Assembly: GCA_013368375.1 (NCBI GenBank)
Contig: JAACJP010000012.1
Coordinates: 905,291-969,290, forward strand
DNA length: 64,000 nt
From: Tricholomella constricta
Lineage: Eukaryota > Basidiomycota > Agaricomycetes > Agaricales > Lyophyllaceae
Direction: 5' to 3'
Every line of letters begins with the position of its first letter. The first letter of the stretch is position 1. Under the pieces are notes generated by a model that saw only the letters and a list, made by a program, of their open reading frames with translations, did no database searches and had not been told where the DNA came from. Of this stretch, positions 63,207 to 64,000 are shown piece after piece. Made by a program: the position numbers and the translations under genes.

Positions 63207-63214
63207 TATAAAAG
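63207..63214 (+). promoter_or_regulatory. TATA box of the dioxygenase gene
   Basis: TATAAAAG, 56 bp before the ATG at 63270. Confidence 0.65.
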
Positions 63215-63269
63215 AGGCTTACTGACGGCTCTGAAACCCAGAAAATCCAAGCAATCGCTCGCCTTAACC

Positions 63270-64000
63270 ATGCATATCTTCTCGCTTATCCCTCTCCTTG
63301 CTCTTTGCAGTGTTGTATCTGGTCAGCACTCTCCTTTTCTCTCTTGAGGTTGAAGCAAGTTCTCATGGTGATTTTTCTAGCCCTACCCTTCTGAAAAGTC
63401 GGGCGCCATCGCTGCAAGGAGCTGTCAACAGGAGGTTTGCAGCATTCAATCTTCGCAAGAAGGGAGAAACGCGGACACGTCAAAAGGACTTTCTTTCCTG
63501 TCCTGCAGAACGTAGGTTTCCTTATACATTGGCAATAACATCAAGTGAAGAGCTTACGTCTTTATAGCTTACCTGCGTTGCAGCTCCAGAGACCCCTCGA
63601 GGTAGACAACCTGTGCACACTCGAGATAGTCTTGAACTGACACGGATTTCTTAGTTGACTATCTTCCCCGGTAAAGCCCAGTCCATTCCTCTCCTTGGGG
63701 TGCCTTCTAACATTCTACAGCTTCTGCGCCAAAATGTTACTGAAGGCCAAATGTGAGTAATCTTTGCTGAATTCGGATCATGACGGTAACGGTTCTCAGC
63801 GGGGTTTCTCTTACGCTCGACATTGGCGTTTTGGATGTGACCACATGCAAGCCCCTCCCGAACGTAATGGTCGAAGTTTGGTCTAGTGCGTGCTACGCTG
63901 AATGGAAAAAGAATTGTCGTAAGAATGAATGCTGATTTATTTATATAGCCAATGCACTCGGAAAGTACGGATCTACCTTCCTTCGGGGAGCCACCACTTC
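63270..64000 (+). CDS. Secreted intradiol ring-cleavage dioxygenase-like protein, 5' part
   Basis: ATG at 63270 begins a signal-peptide-like MHIFSLIPLLALCS. Probable exons then encode SSPTLLKSRAPSLQGAVNRR, CVAAPET, LLRQNVTEGQ, GVSLTLDIGVLDVTTCKPLP, NVMVEVWS and NALGKYGSTFLRGATT, running off the right edge. VTEGQ..GV, DVTTCKPLPN, VEVW and GKYG..FLRG are the core blocks of fungal extracellular intradiol dioxygenases. The Tyr of GKYG is the first of the Tyr2His2 iron ligands; the others lie beyond the window. These enzymes open catechol-type rings from lignin-derived aromatics. Introns at about 63754-63800 (GTGAGT..CTCAG) and 63885-63947 (GTGCGT..ATAG) fit well. Two earlier junctions do not keep phase in my reading, so the 5' gene model is provisional and a frameshift cannot be excluded. 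Confidence 0.78.

Overview
The window looks like a transposon graveyard from a mushroom-forming basidiomycete (Agaricomycetes). The evidence is a KDZ-type DNA transposon with its CxC2 cysteine cluster, many 50-60 bp GT-AG introns, four different Ty3/gypsy lineages, two Ty1/copia elements, and a secreted intradiol dioxygenase gene at the right edge. Almost everything between bases 244 and 61849 is mobile DNA. The only likely host or older sequence is a PIF1-like helicase fragment (1-190, possibly itself Helitron-derived) and the dioxygenase (63270-64000). I saw no rRNA, tRNA or CRISPR. 

Left half (244-37608). A minus-strand gypsy LTR (family B, called B' here) is split into three pieces, 244-345, 17582-17763 and 37289-37516. 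Two copia elements inserted into it. Copia-1 (346-17576, minus strand, TSD CTGAC) was itself entered by a complete gypsy element A (3404-14366, plus strand, TSD TGGCG). Copia-2 (17764-37288, plus strand, TSD GTACG/GTATG) was itself entered by a 14-kb KDZ transposon (19987-34025). LTR pairs of copia-1, copia-2 and gypsy A each differ at one position, so these layers are young. 

Gypsy A is the most unusual object. Its LTRs, leader, gag, pol, a third ORF of unknown function and its 3' UTR are all packed with short perfect inverted repeats (arms 6-11 bp, loops 1-10 nt). A fragment of a second element (D, 57257-57805) shows the same trait. The KDZ element carries five genes: an apparently intact 1119-codon transposase plus four companions (one Zn2Cys6-like, two without recognisable domain, one with about ten repeats of a GSDFDF motif). 

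Middle and right (37609-61849). A short CCHC-knuckle fragment and about 0.9 kb of unassigned DNA come first. Gypsy B copy 1 follows (39086-43438, 5' LTR, gag, pol cut off), then a 2 x 1044 bp palindrome formed by two opposed LTRs of family C, then a complete gypsy C (44549-57256). Gypsy C carries, antisense between pol and its 3' LTR, an intact three-exon gene for a Zn2Cys6 protein and a decayed paralogue. It also has a second exact copy of its polypurine tract inside pol. After fragment D comes gypsy B copy 2 (57806-61849, pol and 3' LTR), which overlaps copy 1 by about 2.07 kb, so the block is a chimera of two B insertions. 

Bases 61850-63200 hold nothing I can assign. The end of the window is the 5' part of the dioxygenase gene with a TATA box.
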